Shown here: positions 5,528 to 7,254 of the stretch, piece by piece
Numbering within the stretch: the first letter of the stretch is position 1
Layout of the letters: every line of letters begins with the position of its first letter
Assembly (NCBI GenBank): GCA_016875665.1
Contig: VGPA01000069.1
Span: 1-7,254 of the forward strand
Direction: 5' to 3'
Length of the DNA: 7,254 nucleotides
From: Chloroflexota bacterium
GTDB lineage: Bacteria > Chloroflexota > Limnocylindria > P2-11E
Translations under genes and position numbers: made by a program
Notes under the pieces: generated by a model
What the model saw: only the letters and a program-made list of their open reading frames with translations
Database searches by the model: none
What the model was told of the DNA's origin: nothing

Positions 5528-6484
5528 ATGCAGGCCTACGTCCTGCGTCGTCTCCTGCTGAGTATCCCCACGCTCCTCGGGATCACGCTGCTGATCTTCT
5601 TCGCGATGCGGGTCATTCCGGGGGACCCGCTCGCGATGATCCAGGGAGAGGGTGCCAATCAGATCCTGACCCCGGAGCAGGTGGAGGACGCACGCCGGAG
5701 CCTGGGGCTCAACCGCCCGCTGCATGAGCAGTATCTCTCCTGGATGAGTGATGTGCTGCGCGGTGATCTGGGCCGCTCCTTCTGGCTGAACGAGCCGATC
5801 CGCGACGTCATCGTGCGCCGCGGCATCATCTCCGGCCAGGTGGCGGTCATGGCGCTCCTTCTCTCGCTTCTGATCGGCGTGCCGACGGGGCTCATCAGCG
5901 CGCTCCGGAGGAACACAGGTGTCGATTACATGACTCGGCTGCTCGTGATCTTCTTCACGGCGATCCCGCCCTTCTGGTTCGCGCTGCTGATCGTGCTCGT
6001 CCAGGTCCTCGTCTTCAGCTGGCGGCCGCCGATCATCGTCACCTACCTCTGGGACGATCCCATCGCGAGCTTGCAGATGACCGCGGGACCGGCCTTCGTG
6101 CTTGGCCTCGCCATCGCGGCGGTCACGGCGCGAATGACGCGCTCCACGACGCTCGAGGTTGCGAGCGAGGACTATGTCCGAACCGCCCGTGCCAAGGGGG
6201 TGAGCGGCGGCGCCGTGGTCTGGCGGCATGTGCTGCGAAACGCGCTCCTCCCAGTCGTGACGTTCTCGAGCTTGTCATTCGGGGCGCTGCTGGGCGGTTC
6301 CGTCGCAGTGGAGCAGGCCTTCGGCGTTCCGGGGCTCGGTGTCGCACTGGTCTTCGCGCTCAGCCAGCGCGACTGGATGATGATTCAGAACCTCGTGCTC
6401 GTGTATGGATGCGTCTTCGTCTTGGTCAATCTGATCACGGATCTCCTCTACGGCTGGCTCGATCCGCGGATCCGCTTCGCATGA
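5528..6484 (+). CDS. DppB/OppB-like ABC importer permease
   Basis: This 318-residue inner-membrane protein is one half of the transmembrane channel. It starts with the family's N-terminal helix (LRRLLLSIPTLLGITLLIFF, residues 6-25) and the RVIPGDP motif (28-34). A periplasmic stretch follows, with LTPEQVEDARRSLGLNRPLH and the WMSDVLRGDLGRS motif (72-84). Membrane segments lie near 101-123, 134-165, 187-204, 241-262 and 284-306. The cytoplasmic EAA loop that contacts the ATPase is at about 214-242 (EDYVRTARAKGVSGGAVVWR). It ends with the usual WLDPRIRFA. The length is normal. ATG 5528 is the first possible start, since an in-frame TAG at 5516-5518 precedes it; no Shine-Dalgarno sequence is visible, so it may depend on translation from the gene upstream. 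Specificity cannot be judged from the permease. Confidence 0.96.
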   Translation: MQAYVLRRLLLSIPTLLGITLLIFFAMRVIPGDPLAMIQGEGANQILTPEQVEDARRSLGLNRPLHEQYLSWMSDVLRGDLGRSFWLNEPIRDVIVRRGIISGQVAVMALLLSLLIGVPTGLISALRRNTGVDYMTRLLVIFFTAIPPFWFALLIVLVQVLVFSWRPPIIVTYLWDDPIASLQMTAGPAFVLGLAIAAVTARMTRSTTLEVASEDYVRTARAKGVSGGAVVWRHVLRNALLPVVTFSSLSFGALLGGSVAVEQAFGVPGLGVALVFALSQRDWMMIQNLVLVYGCVFVLVNLITDLLYGWLDPRIRFA

Positions 6485-7254
6485 ACCTGCTGTCGGGTGT
6501 CGTGCGATTCGGGCGCGTGGCTCCACTTGGCGCCGCCGCGGGCCTGTTTCTCCTGGCGCTGGCGCTCGTCGCGATCTTCGCCGCCCAGATCGCGCCCTAC
6601 GATCCGCTCGCCGCGACGCTGACCGCGACGCGGCAGCCGCCAAGCCTTGCGCATCCGATGGGCACCGACGATCTCGGGCGCGATGTGCTGAGCCGCGCCA
6701 TTCACGGAGCTCGCATCTCGCTCTTCGTCGGCATCGTCGCCGTACTCGTGGGTGATCTCATCGGCCTGATCTGGGGAATCGGCAGCGGCTACGCCGGCGG
6801 CAGGATCGACCTCGTCGGCCAGCGTGCCCTCGACACGCTCCTCGCGTTCCCGAGTCTCATCCTCGCCATGCTCCTCTTGGCGAGCGTTGGCGCCGGGCTC
6901 GGGACCGTGCTGGTGGCGATCGCGATCACGATGATTCCGCGCTCCGGCCGCATCATCCGTTCGCAGGTCCTGGTCACGAAGGCATACCCCTTCATCGAGG
7001 CCGCTCGGAGCATCGGTGCCTCGCCGGTTCGCATCATGGTGCGAGAAATCGCCCCACAGACAATCGCTCCATTCCTCGTGATCATCACGGCGAACCTGGG
7101 GACAGCGATCGTTGCGGAGGCGTCGTTGAGCTTCCTGGGAGTCGGGGTCCCGCCGCCCACGCCCAGCTGGGGCAACATGCTTGGGGGCTCCCTCGCGCAG
7201 TCGTTCAAGCCCATGTGGTGGTCCGTCGTCTTTCCGGGCCTTCTGCTCACGCTG
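6481..7254 (+). CDS. DppC/OppC-like ABC importer permease, 3' end beyond the window
   Basis: The second channel subunit. Its ATG (6481-6483) overlaps the TGA of the preceding permease (6482-6484) as ATGA, a standard arrangement for coupled translation and matched synthesis of the two partners. The frame stays open for 258 codons to the window edge. It shows the DppC hallmarks: an N-terminal membrane helix (17-36), IAPYDPL (37-43), HPMGTDDLGRDVLSRAIHGA (58-77), GYAGGRIDLVGQR (103-115), ALDTLLAFPSLILAMLL (116-132), the EAA loop at about 169-198 (YPFIEAARSIGASPVRIMVR) and EASLSFLGVGVPPPTPSWGN (213-232). Compared with the usual length of the family, some 30-40 residues are missing. One or two ABC ATPase genes (DppD/DppF type) would normally follow to the right. 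Confidence 0.96.
   Translation, partial: MNLLSGVVRFGRVAPLGAAAGLFLLALALVAIFAAQIAPYDPLAATLTATRQPPSLAHPMGTDDLGRDVLSRAIHGARISLFVGIVAVLVGDLIGLIWGIGSGYAGGRIDLVGQRALDTLLAFPSLILAMLLLASVGAGLGTVLVAIAITMIPRSGRIIRSQVLVTKAYPFIEAARSIGASPVRIMVREIAPQTIAPFLVIITANLGTAIVAEASLSFLGVGVPPPTPSWGNMLGGSLAQSFKPMWWSVVFPGLLLTL

Noticed and set aside
5243..6229. Long open frame on the minus strand opposite the binding-protein and permease genes
   Set aside because: The product is His/Arg/Asp-rich and low in complexity, typical of the antisense of GC-rich coding sequence, and the plus strand there encodes unmistakable proteins.
6461..6472. Perfect 12-base palindrome GATCCGCGGATC close to the second permease start
   Set aside because: It encodes the conserved Asp-Pro-Arg-Ile-Arg end of the permease, and one or two palindromes of this length are expected by chance in a window this size.

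Overview
This is a high-GC bacterial window (by eye about two thirds G+C) with dense genes and short gaps. It holds two unrelated gene sets that meet tail to tail near position 2200. I cannot name the organism. A tad pilus locus with a response-regulator receiver fused to its CpaE-type ATPase, a Tat-type lipoprotein binding protein and the high GC content would suit a Chloroflexota-like or other deep-branching soil or sediment lineage, but this is inference at low confidence.

Left part (1-2201, + strand): the 3' end of a tad (tight adherence, type IV-like pilus) operon. In order it has the C-terminus of a TadC-type inner-membrane platform protein, an unrecognised 69-residue protein, a TadV/CpaA-type prepilin peptidase with both catalytic aspartates, and a CpaE/TadZ-type protein. 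The last joins an intact CheY-like receiver to a MinD/ParA-like ATPase, but as written it is broken by a frameshift in the linker, at or near a short GC-dinucleotide run (about 1332-1345). The ATPase frame has no start codon upstream of its Walker A motif, so this is either an indel (error or real) or a recoding site, not two genes.

Middle part (2198-3653, - strand): a two-gene unit with a tandem-Dabb (alpha/beta barrel) protein upstream and an IclR-family regulator 22 bases downstream. The IclR stop codon overlaps the CpaE stop codon in the tetranucleotide CTAG at 2198-2201, so there is no intergenic space between the convergent genes. A strong GC hairpin lies just inside the cpaE 3' end.

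Right part (3795-7254, + strand, running off the edge): a peptide/opine/nickel-class ABC importer. It has a Tat-type lipoprotein binding protein of the SBP_bac_5 family, a DppB-like permease and a DppC-like permease whose start overlaps the preceding stop (ATGA). The ATPase genes would be expected beyond the right edge. The importer and the Dabb-IclR unit diverge from a 141-base region (3654-3794) that holds the only two clear Shine-Dalgarno sequences I found in the window and two small inverted repeats. The simplest reading is a locally regulated uptake and catabolism module, with the IclR protein controlling the importer and the Dabb protein acting on, or sensing, the imported compound or a breakdown product. 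The substrate cannot be read from the sequence.

I did not find a convincing previously undescribed system. No tRNA, rRNA, CRISPR array, insertion sequence or long repeat was seen. The items most worth a second look are the cpaE frameshift, the overlapping convergent ends with their hairpin, and the hairpin that covers the Dabb ribosome binding site.
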